Made by a program: the position numbers and the translations under genes. The notes under the pieces are model-generated. The model did not search any database, had not been told where the DNA came from, and was given only the letters and a program-made list of their open reading frames with translations. Positions 53,087-62,188 of a stretch of DNA of 64,000 nucleotides are shown one piece after another (position 1 is the first letter of the stretch; every line of letters begins with the position of its first letter). This DNA comes from Clostridia bacterium. Its GTDB lineage: Bacteria; Bacillota; Clostridia; UBA1212. The DNA lies in NCBI GenBank assembly GCA_017444825.1, contig JAFSVU010000013.1, positions 1-64,000 of the forward strand, written 5' to 3'.

Positions 53087-54815
53087 AACGCTTTCCCTCC
53101 AATTCCGTCCGAGAGAAACGGATCATATTCCGGTTATATCCGGTGGTCACGAGATACGCTTTTTCATCGTGTGTTTCCATCAGACGGCTTAATAAGAATC
53201 CGCTCAGTCCCTTGATTTCAGCGTCCGGATCGGTCAGATCGAACAGTTTTCCGGAATCACGCTCTATAATCAGAACGTGATCGTCTTCAAACAAAAGCGA
53301 AAGTTCAACCAACACCGGTTTTTTCGACTGTTTGTTGACGTCAAGAACGGTCAGCCCGATCTCTTCGGTAAACAGCGCCGCACGATTGGCGACGTCTTTC
53401 GGATACTGATGCGAAAGCAGACTTTCCGCAACTCTCTCGGATAATGCAGACGCAGTCGCAGGCGTAAGGACGTCGTCTAAAATGACGATCTCTGACTTCA
53501 TGTCTTTAAGTAAAAACGGGAAATTGTCCTTGCCAAAACGCTTATACACAAACAAAAATGCGCAGAGGAGCGTCAGCACCGGAGCGACTGCAAAGCCTGC
53601 CCACAATCCGTTTATACCGAAAAGAAGGGATCCTGCTATCGGAAGGAGAATGTACAGCAAACCATTCTGGAAGCAGGCGATGCAGGTTGCCATGCCGATG
53701 CGGTCTATAAGCATATAGTAGGAGGTGGTAAGAGACACTGTACTGCAGAATATGAACCCGAGACATACGATGCGGATAGCCGTTACCGCTGAAGCAAGCG
53801 CTTCGCCTTCTGTCACGCCGAACAGACCGCAGAACTGAGGAGCAAAGATCATTATAAGCAGGGTCGCCACGGCACCTTCTATCACGGCAGCCTTTAAGCC
53901 GGAACGCATGACTCTTTTGATCAACATGTGATTCTTTTCGCCGAAATAGGTGCCGATCAGCGGCTGCATCGCCATTCCCACGCCGTCCATGACGACTCCA
54001 AACTCGATAAGACTTACGACTACTGCGAGCGCGATCAGACCGGAATCGCCGTAATTACGCGAAATAAAGCCGATCATAACGTAGTCCATGATCCCCCAGC
54101 AGATATAAACGGAAGAATCCACGATACTGTATCTCGAAGTCAGCAGAAAATCCTTAAAGGACAGATGCCACACAAAGTGCAGAGTGTTTTTCTTCCGGAA
54201 AAAGTGAACAATGCAGGTAAGGATACCGAGCGTGTTTCCAATCACGGAACCGAGGATGATACCCGTCATTCCGAAAAATTTAGTAAGAATGATTGAGCAG
54301 AGTATGTTCCCGCCGATCTGAAAACCGTAGCAGATATTGTTGATAAGCTCGTCTCCGTCGCTGTAAACCATCTGTTCAAGATAGAAGATAACGATGGTAA
54401 GAAACGCGTTAATAGGGAGAAAACGGTAATACTCCAGCGCTTTGTCCAGAATTTCTCCCGTAACGCCGCTCACGCTGAAATAGATGTTTTGGAAAAAGAA
54501 GACCAACAGCGCGGAGATCAGTCCGATCCCGATGCTGATAATGAGGCCTTGCCCGAAGATCTCATTTGCCCGGCGCTTTTTCATCGCGCCGACCTCGCGG
54601 GTGAAAACGATCCCGACGCCGGTCGAAACCAGATCCCCAAAGAAGGTGACAATGGCAGTCAGCGGTGTGATTGCGTTGATGCCGGCAACACCCGACTTGC
54701 CAATGAAGTAGCCGGCAATGATGCTATCACTGAGCAGCATCAGATACATCACCGCTTTGGTGAATGTGCCGGATATAAGCATAGAAGTGAATTTCTTTTC
54801 GCAAAAGCTTTTCAT
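53073..54815 (-). CDS. MATE-family transporter fused to C-terminal HATPase-like domain
   Basis: A 580-aa protein. Residues 1-450 are a 12-helix MATE efflux domain (ISGTFTKAVMYLMLLSDSII at the start). After KDMKSEIVILDD, residues about 460-580 form a soluble domain with TEEIGLTVLDVNKQS, a degenerate N-box of the GHKL/anti-sigma-type HATPase, followed by LLFEDDHVLIIERDSGKLFD. The HATPase fusion is unusual for MATE proteins and may sense nucleotide or act as a regulator. ATG 54815 opens the operon, and a TATAAT at 54857-54852 could be its -10 box. Confidence 0.8.
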   Translation of the reverse strand: MKSFCEKKFTSMLISGTFTKAVMYLMLLSDSIIAGYFIGKSGVAGINAITPLTAIVTFFGDLVSTGVGIVFTREVGAMKKRRANEIFGQGLIISIGIGLISALLVFFFQNIYFSVSGVTGEILDKALEYYRFLPINAFLTIVIFYLEQMVYSDGDELINNICYGFQIGGNILCSIILTKFFGMTGIILGSVIGNTLGILTCIVHFFRKKNTLHFVWHLSFKDFLLTSRYSIVDSSVYICWGIMDYVMIGFISRNYGDSGLIALAVVVSLIEFGVVMDGVGMAMQPLIGTYFGEKNHMLIKRVMRSGLKAAVIEGAVATLLIMIFAPQFCGLFGVTEGEALASAVTAIRIVCLGFIFCSTVSLTTSYYMLIDRIGMATCIACFQNGLLYILLPIAGSLLFGINGLWAGFAVAPVLTLLCAFLFVYKRFGKDNFPFLLKDMKSEIVILDDVLTPATASALSERVAESLLSHQYPKDVANRAALFTEEIGLTVLDVNKQSKKPVLVELSLLFEDDHVLIIERDSGKLFDLTDPDAEIKGLSGFLLSRLMETHDEKAYLVTTGYNRNMIRFSRTELEGKRYERI

Positions 54816-55092
54816 AACATCTCCCGTTGGAGTAAATAATATTGTTATCCCATTATAACAAAATCACCGGAAAAATAATAGTATATCATGCAAAAAACGC
54901 TCATAACCAAACAGACTCAGTAGGTCTGCTCACTTCATCGCACTTGTCAGCAAATCACAACACAATTTTTAAAACTCGCTTATCAGGCGAAAAAAACTCT
55001 AAAAACGCGTTATTAAAATACTTATAAGACTTTGATATACTATTGGCGGAAGCGGTGCACGGCTCTAGATTAACTGTTAAAGAGGAACTATT
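54816..55092. other. Divergent intergenic region
   Basis: The region has a TATAAT on the minus strand (54857-54852) for the MATE operon and a TATACT on the plus strand (55036-55041) for the XRE gene, each with a poor -35. Both operons may be controlled from here, perhaps by the XRE protein. No gene is seen. Confidence 0.45.
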
Positions 55093-56256
55093 ATGAACAA
55101 TATCGGAACTAAAATTAAGGAACTGCGAAAACGCGCTGACCTGACGCAGGAACAACTTGCGGACATTTTAGGTGTTGCATATCAGACGGTCAGCAAATGG
55201 GAGTGCGGAACCACCGCTCCTGATATTTCTATGATCGCACCTATTGCGAGATTCTTCAAAATATCTGCCGACGAGCTTTTTGGCCTGTCTGAGTCGGAAA
55301 ATGATGAAAGACAGCGTGAATTGCGCGAGCGCTGGGGGAACTCTTGGGACACCGGAGATGTTGCCGAAAGATATGCTGCCGCGAAAGAAGCCCATGCGGA
55401 ATTTCCGGATAATTACGAGTTTCTCAGTTGGCTTGCAGATGCAGAAATATACTACGCTGACTACAATTTTGAGGAGCATTCCGAAGAATGGACGTCACTT
55501 TATGAAAGCTCTGTTAAGCACTATGAAACGCTTCTGGAAAACTGCACGGATATAGATCGCAAAAACGAAGCACTGCAAGGTCTTGCAATGAATCTTCCGA
55601 TGCTCGGAAGAAATGACGAAGCATTCAAATACGCAAAGATGCACCCGAGTTCCACGAAACAAAGGGAACTTCTAATGTGGTGTCTGAAAGGTGAAGCAGC
55701 GGAAAAAAACATTCAAGAAATTGTGTTAAACGATCTTTTCAATATAGTCTATGATCTTGAATGGAGACAAAACAACCTGGTGTGTTTGAAAGCCGCGGAA
55801 ACGATCATAAAAACTGTTATCGATGACGGCAATTTCGTGAATTATCACGGCTTCTTGATGACGAATTATGTATTTCAGGCACACTGTTATACGGTCTCCG
55901 GTCAGTTTGAAGAAGCCATTGAATATCTGAAAAAATCCTATTATCACGCCGTTGCGATGGATGAGATAGAAGAAATGAAGAAGGGCTCAAAGGTGCCATT
56001 TACCTGCGAAATCCTGAACAGGACCGTATTTGATCTCGAAGATACATGCCGGAGCGGGATGTCGACTTTTACACAGGATTTCAAAGAGTATCTGTCCAGG
56101 GATTGGTTTGATTCGCTTCGAGATCGTGAGGATTTTAAGCAGCTGCTTGCACTGAACACATTAGACATGTTGATGCAGAAAGGACATGATGAAGCTCAAG
56201 CTGGAATCGGCCTATCGGTGGACGATGCTTTCAAAAAAGTTCGCGAGGTCATTTAA
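55093..56256 (+). CDS. XRE-family regulator with helical repeat C-terminus
   Basis: A 387-aa protein. Residues 5-65 are an HTH_3 domain (IKELRKRADLTQEQLADILG, then QTVSKWECGTTAP), followed by a stretch of about 300 residues rich in paired helices (EEAIEYLKKSYYHA, NEALQGLAMNLPML) like TPR units. This layout is shared with many Clostridia XRE regulators that sense peptides or metabolites. AAAGAGG precedes ATG 55093. It is divergent from the MATE/HAD/kinase operon, which it may control. Confidence 0.88.
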   Translation: MNNIGTKIKELRKRADLTQEQLADILGVAYQTVSKWECGTTAPDISMIAPIARFFKISADELFGLSESENDERQRELRERWGNSWDTGDVAERYAAAKEAHAEFPDNYEFLSWLADAEIYYADYNFEEHSEEWTSLYESSVKHYETLLENCTDIDRKNEALQGLAMNLPMLGRNDEAFKYAKMHPSSTKQRELLMWCLKGEAAEKNIQEIVLNDLFNIVYDLEWRQNNLVCLKAAETIIKTVIDDGNFVNYHGFLMTNYVFQAHCYTVSGQFEEAIEYLKKSYYHAVAMDEIEEMKKGSKVPFTCEILNRTVFDLEDTCRSGMSTFTQDFKEYLSRDWFDSLRDREDFKQLLALNTLDMLMQKGHDEAQAGIGLSVDDAFKKVREVI

Positions 56257-56340
56257 GTATGGATTATTCTGTAAAACTGACGCCAAACTGACTAAGATAT
56301 TGATTGCACGCCACTAACAAAATATATTTATTTCACGATC

Positions 56341-56383
56341 ACACCGCCATGGCCGTCCATGGCGGTGTGCTATCTTTTTTTCT
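56341..56383 (+). terminator. Intrinsic terminator
   Basis: ACACCGCCATGG (56341-56352) pairs with CCATGGCGGTGT (56357-56368), followed by TATCTTTTTTTCTTTG. It closes the XRE gene. Confidence 0.85.
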
Positions 56384-56404
56384 TTGTCAGCAGCAGATTT
56401 CATT

Positions 56405-56516
56405 TGCTATTTCGTGGAAATTCGCGATTATCAGTTTGCTATTTCGTGGAAATCAACACTTATAACATTGCTATTTCGTGAAATTTAGCACTAAGAACCT
56501 TGCTATTTCGTGGAAG
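56405..56516 (+). repeat. Four 32-bp-phased TTGCTATTTCGTGGAAAT repeats
   Basis: TTGCTATTTCGTG occurs four times, with TTTCG cores at 56410, 56442, 56474 and 56506, exactly 32 bp apart. Three copies extend into GAAAT, giving the palindrome ATTTCGTGGAAAT. The last copy contains the -35 box of the DUF4143 gene. Confidence 0.9.
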
Positions 56517-56528
56517 AAGGTGTATAAT
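56500..56528 (+). promoter_or_regulatory. Promoter of the second DUF4143 ATPase, embedded in the repeat
   Basis: TTGCTA (56500-56505), a 17-bp spacer and perfect TATAAT (56523-56528). The spacer is the TTTCGTGG core of the fourth repeat. Confidence 0.8.
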
Positions 56529-56547
56529 TGGCCCGGAGGTAGATGTT

Positions 56548-57945
56548 ATGTCCAATGTTTATAAGGATGAATATGAGATTGCTCTTGAAAAAGGCTGCTA
56601 TATTGAAAGAGATTGTTATGAAAAACTGTTAGACTGGAAAAACAGGAAAGCCAGGAATCATAATGCACTTTTTTTAAGGGGAGCAAGACGTGTCGGCAAA
56701 TCTGTGCTGGCACTGGAATTTGCTCATAAAGAATATAGGTCTTTTGTTAAAATATCGTTTGACAGAGTGGGCAACGATTTAAAAAATCTGTTTTTGAACG
56801 AATTGAATGACTTAGATTATTTTTATTCTGTTTTGGAGACGACCTTTTCGACAAAACTTTTTCAAGGTGAGTCATTGGTCATTCTTGATGAGATACAGCT
56901 TTTTAAACCTGCCAGACAGGCGATAAAAACACTGCTTCTCGATGGAAGATATGATATTATCGAAACCGGATCATTGGCATCGATCGTCAAATCAAATGAT
57001 GAAGAGGACTATTTGCTTCCGAGTGAGGAAACAAAAATAGATGTCAATCCAATTTCGTTCACAGAGTATTTGAAAGCGTGCGGAGATGACCTGTCACTTG
57101 AATTAATGGATAAATGCTTTGAGAAGATGAAGCCACTTGGCGCCGCTTATCGAAAGATCTTTTTGAAATTCAGAGAATACCTGTTTGTCGGCGGAATGCC
57201 TGCACCTTTGTCTGCTTACATCAAAACCAAAAGTCTGATCGAAGCAGAAGAGATCAAACGGGAAATAGTTGAATTGTACCGTGATGATTTTGCCAAACAA
57301 AAAAATGAAAACCCGATCTACGTTTCATCGATTTTTGACATGATCCCAAGCGAACTGTCAAACCATGATAAACGATTTAAGTATACTCATATCAATAAAC
57401 AGGCGAGGGAAAGAGATTATAACGGTGCCTTTAATTGGCTTGTTAAAGCATATATTGTCAATCCTTGCTATAATTCTACCGATCCGTCCGTTTTGCCCAC
57501 ATTGACAATGAACGGGTTTGATTTCAAAGCATATTTGATCGATACCGGGTTGCTATATACGCTGTCTTTTATGGACGCCAATCAGGACGAACTGTTTTAC
57601 AAATCTTTAGTTTTGGATAAACTGCACTTAAATGAAGGCATGTTTGCAGAAAACTACGTCTCTCAGGCCTTGAAAAATCAGGGGAAAAGGCTGTTTTACT
57701 ATGAAAGAAGAGATGAATCAAGCCATAAAACGGTAATTGAAATTGACTTTCTAACGATTCAAAACAGAAAAATAACGCCTATCGAAGTAAAATCAGGCGA
57801 AAGCATCACAACAAAATCGCTTAACAAGTTTAAAGAACTGTTTAAAAACAGAGTAAACAGCGGCATAGTATTATACGATGGTGATCTAAAATCTGAAGAT
57901 GATATTCTGTATCTGCCGATGTTTATGATCGACTATCTGAAATAA
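56548..57945 (+). CDS. AAA_14/DUF4143 ATPase with C-terminal PDDEXK-like domain
   Basis: A 465-aa protein. Walker A is GARRVGKS near residue 48, Walker B is LVILDEIQLF near 110, and FVGGMPAPL opens the DUF4143 domain near 215. The C-terminus has VIEIDFLTI...ITPIEVKSG near 400-420 (PDDEXK). GGAGGT lies 7 nt before ATG 56548, favouring it over earlier starts. It is clearly related to the protein at 36831 but diverged. It is convergent with the YfhO-like gene and overlaps its 3' end by 23 bp. Confidence 0.85.
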   Translation: MSNVYKDEYEIALEKGCYIERDCYEKLLDWKNRKARNHNALFLRGARRVGKSVLALEFAHKEYRSFVKISFDRVGNDLKNLFLNELNDLDYFYSVLETTFSTKLFQGESLVILDEIQLFKPARQAIKTLLLDGRYDIIETGSLASIVKSNDEEDYLLPSEETKIDVNPISFTEYLKACGDDLSLELMDKCFEKMKPLGAAYRKIFLKFREYLFVGGMPAPLSAYIKTKSLIEAEEIKREIVELYRDDFAKQKNENPIYVSSIFDMIPSELSNHDKRFKYTHINKQARERDYNGAFNWLVKAYIVNPCYNSTDPSVLPTLTMNGFDFKAYLIDTGLLYTLSFMDANQDELFYKSLVLDKLHLNEGMFAENYVSQALKNQGKRLFYYERRDESSHKTVIEIDFLTIQNRKITPIEVKSGESITTKSLNKFKELFKNRVNSGIVLYDGDLKSEDDILYLPMFMIDYLK

Positions 57946-60763
57946 CCTGCAGTTGATCCGGGGCGTCCTCATTGGGGACGTCTTTTTTGTCAGGCGCGTC
58001 TTCCGCGGCGGGCTCTTTACATGAAGCCTCTTCGCCAATGGTTTTGTTTTTTGATCTCTTCCTGACCGTCCAAACCGTCATAAATACCGCAAATCCCACG
58101 AGTGCCGCGGCGCTGATGCCGATGCCGCAGTTCATGAGGGCGGGGAAGAATCTGAGCTCGTAGGTGTGGGTCCCGGAGGGGGCGGCCACAGACATAAACA
58201 GGCCGAATGTTTTTTCTACGGGGACTTCCTTGCCGTCAATGTAGCATTTCCAGCCCTCATCCCAGGGAAGCGTGAACAGTATCCTGCGGTCCTCATCCGA
58301 GGAATACGTACCTTTTAAGATGCGCTCCTTCTCCGCAGAGAGGGTGATGTCGCGGCCATTCAGCTTTTCCGCATATTCGGAAAGAAGCTCGCTGTCCGCG
58401 TAGGCGTAGACCAGACTGCCGCAGATCTTCTGCAGCTCAGCTTTCGACATTGTTTCGCCGGCTGTGATGTAGTGGACCACCTCGTCGCCTTCCTCATAAT
58501 AACCAACGCACTCTCCCGAGGGTGTGGAGCGCCCGCTTGAAGACTCGGGCACGGAGGTGTCGAACATGTAGATGGTGCCGCTCTTTGCGGCAATGAACCT
58601 GCACTCTATGTAGGCAGAGTCCGGTGGCGTTTTCTCGGAGGACTTTTCAGACGATGCGGAATCAAACTCGGAGGCAGACTCCGAAGCAGACTCGGAAGCA
58701 GATTCAGAAGCGATCCTGGCTGAAACGATCTCTTCTGCAGTCACTGTGAGATTCCCCGCGGCGTGGAACGTGAACACCATATTATCCGCTTCGGTGAAAA
58801 TGTCCCGGTCATCGCCTGTCAGCTTTTTCCAGATGTCGTTGAGGTTAACGAAGGGGTCGCTGCGGAGGGACGAGTCCGGATCAAAGTCATCCGAGAGGAT
58901 CGAAAGGGAGAGGGCATTTGCGTTTGTGTAGGCGGAGCAGCCCTCCAGCACTGCAAAAAGCTTCTCGTAGCCCTTTTCGGTCTCAAGATCGCTCAGCGAA
59001 ACGATGTATTTCAGCCCCATGAGCGCGTCAAAGGCAGGCGTTGCGCCGTCAGAGTACCAATGCCTCATGTCGTACCAGTTTGCCCCGAGGCGGTTCAGTT
59101 CCTTGTGGACGAACATCCTGATGGCCGGGCCAGAGGCACTGATGCCGTTGTAGTCGTAGAGGGCGGCGTCAACACCCACGGAACTGCTCTCTGAAAAGCC
59201 TTTTTCCATGCGGTAGAAGCCGTTGTCCTTTAGCTTTATGGCATTGATTATGGCGCCGGAGCGCATCGTATTGTCGCGGTAGCTCGTAAGATCCAGCCCC
59301 CACCCGGAGTTCAGCAGATTGCCGACGGAAAAATAAAAGTTCGCGAACAGATTCAAAGACACCGCAAGGGCCAGAAGAAGGGCGAAAACCTTGAGAGGAA
59401 TCTTCTCCGCTTTTTTCTTGTACAGCCAGAACAGCCCGCAAAGACCTGCCAGCAGCGCGATATCGATCAGTATCTGCCCGCCGGTGATGTAGTCGTAGGA
59501 CGTCGAAAAGACGATAAGCGCCGAAATCACGATGACGGCGAAGCACTTTTTAACCTCGCCAATGCCAATATTTTTAATATGCGTGAACTCCTCCGCTGCC
59601 ACGGCAATGAGCAAAAACGTGAAAACATAGGAATATCTGAAGGGGAACCAATTGGTGTGGGTCCCGCCGTGCATGAGAAGGGTGAACGCCTTGATATAAA
59701 ACGTCAAGAGGTAAAAGATCAGAAGCGCCGCCGCTCCGGCCTTTTTTCTCTTGGTTATGTCCTTGTTGATAAAGAAGAGCACTACAAGCGCGACAACGAG
59801 AATGCCGCAGAATATATTGGGAAGTCCGTTCACCTCTTCGCCCGTGGAATTTGCGCCGGTAAAAAGCTTCGAGAACATCTTAATGAAGGGCATATTCTCG
59901 CGGAAGGTGTATTCGGAGGTCACAGTTTGATCGAGCCGCCCGCCCCCGGAGTAGGAATTGAGAGTCGGAAGCCACACCATCGCAGCCATAAGTCCCGCAG
60001 TTATAGAGGAAATCGAATAGACCGTGACCAGCTTTTTCCTCTCGCCCCGAAGCTCCTTCCCCTTCACGAAATTGTACACGATGAAGACCGCGAGCGATGC
60101 GATGCAGAGCATGAAACCAAAGTAAAAATTGAGGATTATGCAGGAAAACAGCGCCAATGTATAAAGCGCCGGCGACTTCCCCTTGAAGATCATGTAAAGA
60201 CCCAGCATGACCAATGGCAAAAGCTGCGGCCCGATATAGAAGAGAAGCTGGAAGCAGTTCACAGCGTTAAAGCCCATTAAGGCGTAGGCTGTGGAGAAGA
60301 GAAGGTGGCTGTATTTGTGGCCGAACACCCCGGAAAGGAAGATGTACATGGTGAGGCCGCAGACGCACATGTTGACGACGCAGACCCAGGTAAATATGTG
60401 GGGAGCGCTGTCGATGTTCGCAAGGAGGCTCATGAGCTTCACGGGATTCAGCTCGCCCCAGGCGGTGACTGCCAGCTTACTGTTGTAAAAGCCCTCCAGG
60501 GAATAGAAAAAACCCTCTTCGCCTTGGAGCATCCTGGAGTGACTGACAAGGCCGTTTATGTAGAACTGACCGTCGGATATGGCGAGTGTGTTATCGCCAA
60601 AGGGTGTCACGTTAAGCGCCACCAGCGCAACGACAAGTATCAGAAAAGGAATAAAAAAGGAAAATGCGATGTTTGCGGCTGCGCGCAAATGCTTTCCCTG
60701 AGGTTTTTTTACTGCGCCTTCAAGAGACGATCCACTTTTAGTATCAATAATCAAACCGGTCAT
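57923..60763 (-). CDS. YfhO-family polytopic membrane protein
   Basis: A 946-aa protein with about 14 transmembrane helices in residues 25-500 and near the C-terminus, and a large extracellular part between. It starts with ISDGQFYINGLVSHSRMLQG and contains STAYALMGFN and THTNWFPFRYSYVFTFLL, typical of YfhO proteins. Bacillus YfhO participates in teichoic-acid glycosylation. An unusual Ser/Glu repeat (SESASESASE) lies near 700, and the C-terminus is Asp/Lys-rich. AGGAAAGG precedes ATG 60763. Its likely substrates are surface polymers. Confidence 0.85.
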   Translation of the reverse strand: MTGLIIDTKSGSSLEGAVKKPQGKHLRAAANIAFSFFIPFLILVVALVALNVTPFGDNTLAISDGQFYINGLVSHSRMLQGEEGFFYSLEGFYNSKLAVTAWGELNPVKLMSLLANIDSAPHIFTWVCVVNMCVCGLTMYIFLSGVFGHKYSHLLFSTAYALMGFNAVNCFQLLFYIGPQLLPLVMLGLYMIFKGKSPALYTLALFSCIILNFYFGFMLCIASLAVFIVYNFVKGKELRGERKKLVTVYSISSITAGLMAAMVWLPTLNSYSGGGRLDQTVTSEYTFRENMPFIKMFSKLFTGANSTGEEVNGLPNIFCGILVVALVVLFFINKDITKRKKAGAAALLIFYLLTFYIKAFTLLMHGGTHTNWFPFRYSYVFTFLLIAVAAEEFTHIKNIGIGEVKKCFAVIVISALIVFSTSYDYITGGQILIDIALLAGLCGLFWLYKKKAEKIPLKVFALLLALAVSLNLFANFYFSVGNLLNSGWGLDLTSYRDNTMRSGAIINAIKLKDNGFYRMEKGFSESSSVGVDAALYDYNGISASGPAIRMFVHKELNRLGANWYDMRHWYSDGATPAFDALMGLKYIVSLSDLETEKGYEKLFAVLEGCSAYTNANALSLSILSDDFDPDSSLRSDPFVNLNDIWKKLTGDDRDIFTEADNMVFTFHAAGNLTVTAEEIVSARIASESASESASESASEFDSASSEKSSEKTPPDSAYIECRFIAAKSGTIYMFDTSVPESSSGRSTPSGECVGYYEEGDEVVHYITAGETMSKAELQKICGSLVYAYADSELLSEYAEKLNGRDITLSAEKERILKGTYSSDEDRRILFTLPWDEGWKCYIDGKEVPVEKTFGLFMSVAAPSGTHTYELRFFPALMNCGIGISAAALVGFAVFMTVWTVRKRSKNKTIGEEASCKEPAAEDAPDKKDVPNEDAPDQLQVISDSRS

Positions 60764-60817
60764 CCTTTCCTGAAGGCTCACGTGCCGTTTTGTCGCATTT
60801 TTCGGGGTCAAAAGAAT

Positions 60818-60854
60818 CCGGGGGAACAAGGCCGGAATGACCGTGTTCCCCCGG
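60818..60854 (-). terminator. Terminator after the 122-aa pilin gene
   Basis: CCGGGGGAACA (60818-60828) pairs with TGTTCCCCCGG (60844-60854). On the minus strand the downstream sequence is GATTCTTTTG. It lies between the pilin and the YfhO gene. Confidence 0.65.
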
Positions 60855-60921
60855 GTAATTATAGCTTGATGCCGGTCTTAAGTCAACGGGCAGAAGCTAT
60901 GTTGGGTTTTGAATGTTAGAT

Positions 60922-61290
60922 TCAGTTGGTTGATGCAATCTCTCCGGAAGAAGTGACTTTGATTCCTGTAAGGGTTCCATCCGAGATGGTTGCAATGACG
61001 CCGGTGTAGGTGGTTTCAGGAGTTGAACTGAACTGACCATTAGATACTACAAAATAAAGATTGTTGTTTTGGATTGCAAACTTGTAGCTTGCACCGAGGG
61101 TCTTTGCGTTGTCAGCGTCTGCAAGCCAGGTGGTGAAAGCGTTTCTTGCAGCCTGCATAGCGGCACTCTTGTTGGCGTTCTCGATAACTTTCGAAAAAGT
61201 CGGGATAAGAACTGCTGCGAGGATAGCGATGACTGCGATCACTATTACGAGCTCAACGATGGTGAAGCCTTTTTTGTTAAGTTTTTTCAT
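60922..61290 (-). CDS. Type IV pilin-like protein
   Basis: A 122-aa prepilin. KKGFTIVELVIVIAVIAILA carries the processing site after Gly8 and Glu5 of the mature protein, then a helix to about residue 33. The remainder is a small beta-rich globular domain (FVVSNGQF, GVIATISDG). AAGGAG precedes ATG 61290. There is no Cys pair for a disulphide loop. It lies next to a second pilin and divergent from pilT, so it is probably a minor or major subunit of a Gram-positive type IV pilus. Confidence 0.92.
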   Translation of the reverse strand: MKKLNKKGFTIVELVIVIAVIAILAAVLIPTFSKVIENANKSAAMQAARNAFTTWLADADNAKTLGASYKFAIQNNNLYFVVSNGQFSSTPETTYTGVIATISDGTLTGIKVTSSGEIASTN

Positions 61291-61404
61291 TTTGAAATCT
61301 CCTTACTAAGACATGTATTTCCGGGCCTTTTGAAGGGCCCGAATTTTTCAAACAGGGGAGATTCTACCATTTCAAATCAGAAAATACAACCGCCTTTTTA
61401 ACAA

Positions 61405-61436
61405 AAAGACGGGCCGGCGTGACCGCAGACCCGTGA
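61405..61436 (-). terminator. Terminator after the 170-aa pilin gene
   Basis: On the minus strand, CACGGGTC pairs approximately with GCCCGTC and is followed by TTTTTG. It sits between the two pilin genes. Confidence 0.5.
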
Positions 61437-61464
61437 GAAGATTAGTTAAAATATGACGCTGCCA

Positions 61465-61977
61465 TTAAGGTATTATGACATATACGTCCACGCCCTCGAA
61501 ACGTCCGTAATAGTAATATTTGTCGTTTCCTTCGGTGATATAGCTGCCTTCGGTTGCTCCAAGCTTTATTCCGCTTCCGGCTGTTGTAACAGTCATAATT
61601 ACATAGTGATTGCCCGATTTGACGAGTTCTTGGTCGTCTACTTCAAGCGAATCAGTTCCTGTTAGTACGGTGCTGGGTTTAAGCGCCGCGTTTTCATCTA
61701 CCTGAACGTGCGCGGGCTGGATCTCCAGTTCGTTTCCGGGGAAAACGCCCTTGTAGCCATTGGTTATTAGAACTACAGCTTTGCGGTTTACCACGTTGTC
61801 AGAATCCTCCGAAAGGTAGGAGGTGTAGGCATTGGCGATGTTGGAGGTTGCGGCGGAGTGCTTTGCTTTTTGGATGACATTGGCGAATGTCGGGATGAGG
61901 ACTGCCGCGAGGATGGATACGACCGCAATCACGATTACAAGCTCGACGATGGTGAAGCCTTTATTGGATTTTTTCAT
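61465..61977 (-). CDS. Type IV pilin-like protein
   Basis: A 170-aa prepilin with NKGFTIVELVIVIAVVSILA, cleavage after Gly7 and Glu5 conserved. The globular part contains NGYKGVFPGNELEIQPAHVQ and a Tyr-rich C-terminus (DKYYYYGRFEGVDVYVIIP). AAGGAG lies before ATG 61977. The two CATTGGCG octamers in this gene are in the antisense orientation and fall within the N-terminal part. Its pilus role is inferred from the signal and the neighbouring pilT. Confidence 0.9.
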   Translation of the reverse strand: MKKSNKGFTIVELVIVIAVVSILAAVLIPTFANVIQKAKHSAATSNIANAYTSYLSEDSDNVVNRKAVVLITNGYKGVFPGNELEIQPAHVQVDENAALKPSTVLTGTDSLEVDDQELVKSGNHYVIMTVTTAGSGIKLGATEGSYITEGNDKYYYYGRFEGVDVYVIIP

Positions 61978-62104
61978 TTTTAGCTCCTTGACTTTTGTAT
62001 ATGGTTTCGGGCTTTCTTTGACTTTACGAGCGGATGGTAGCATTTTTGACCTTTATTTGCAAACAATTTTACAATTCCGGGAAAACCGGGGGGAGTGGGC
62101 CTGC

Positions 62105-62134
62105 TTGACTTGGGGCATTGGTTTGTGATATATT
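62105..62134 (+). promoter_or_regulatory. Sigma-A promoter of pilT
   Basis: TTGACT (62105-62110), an 18-bp spacer and TATATT (62129-62134). The spacer contains CATTGGT, the T variant of the frequent octamer core. Confidence 0.65.
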
Positions 62135-62188
62135 GCTGACTGCCTATGAAGGAATTCTCGCACTTTTGCGGAAAGTTGAGGAAACGTT

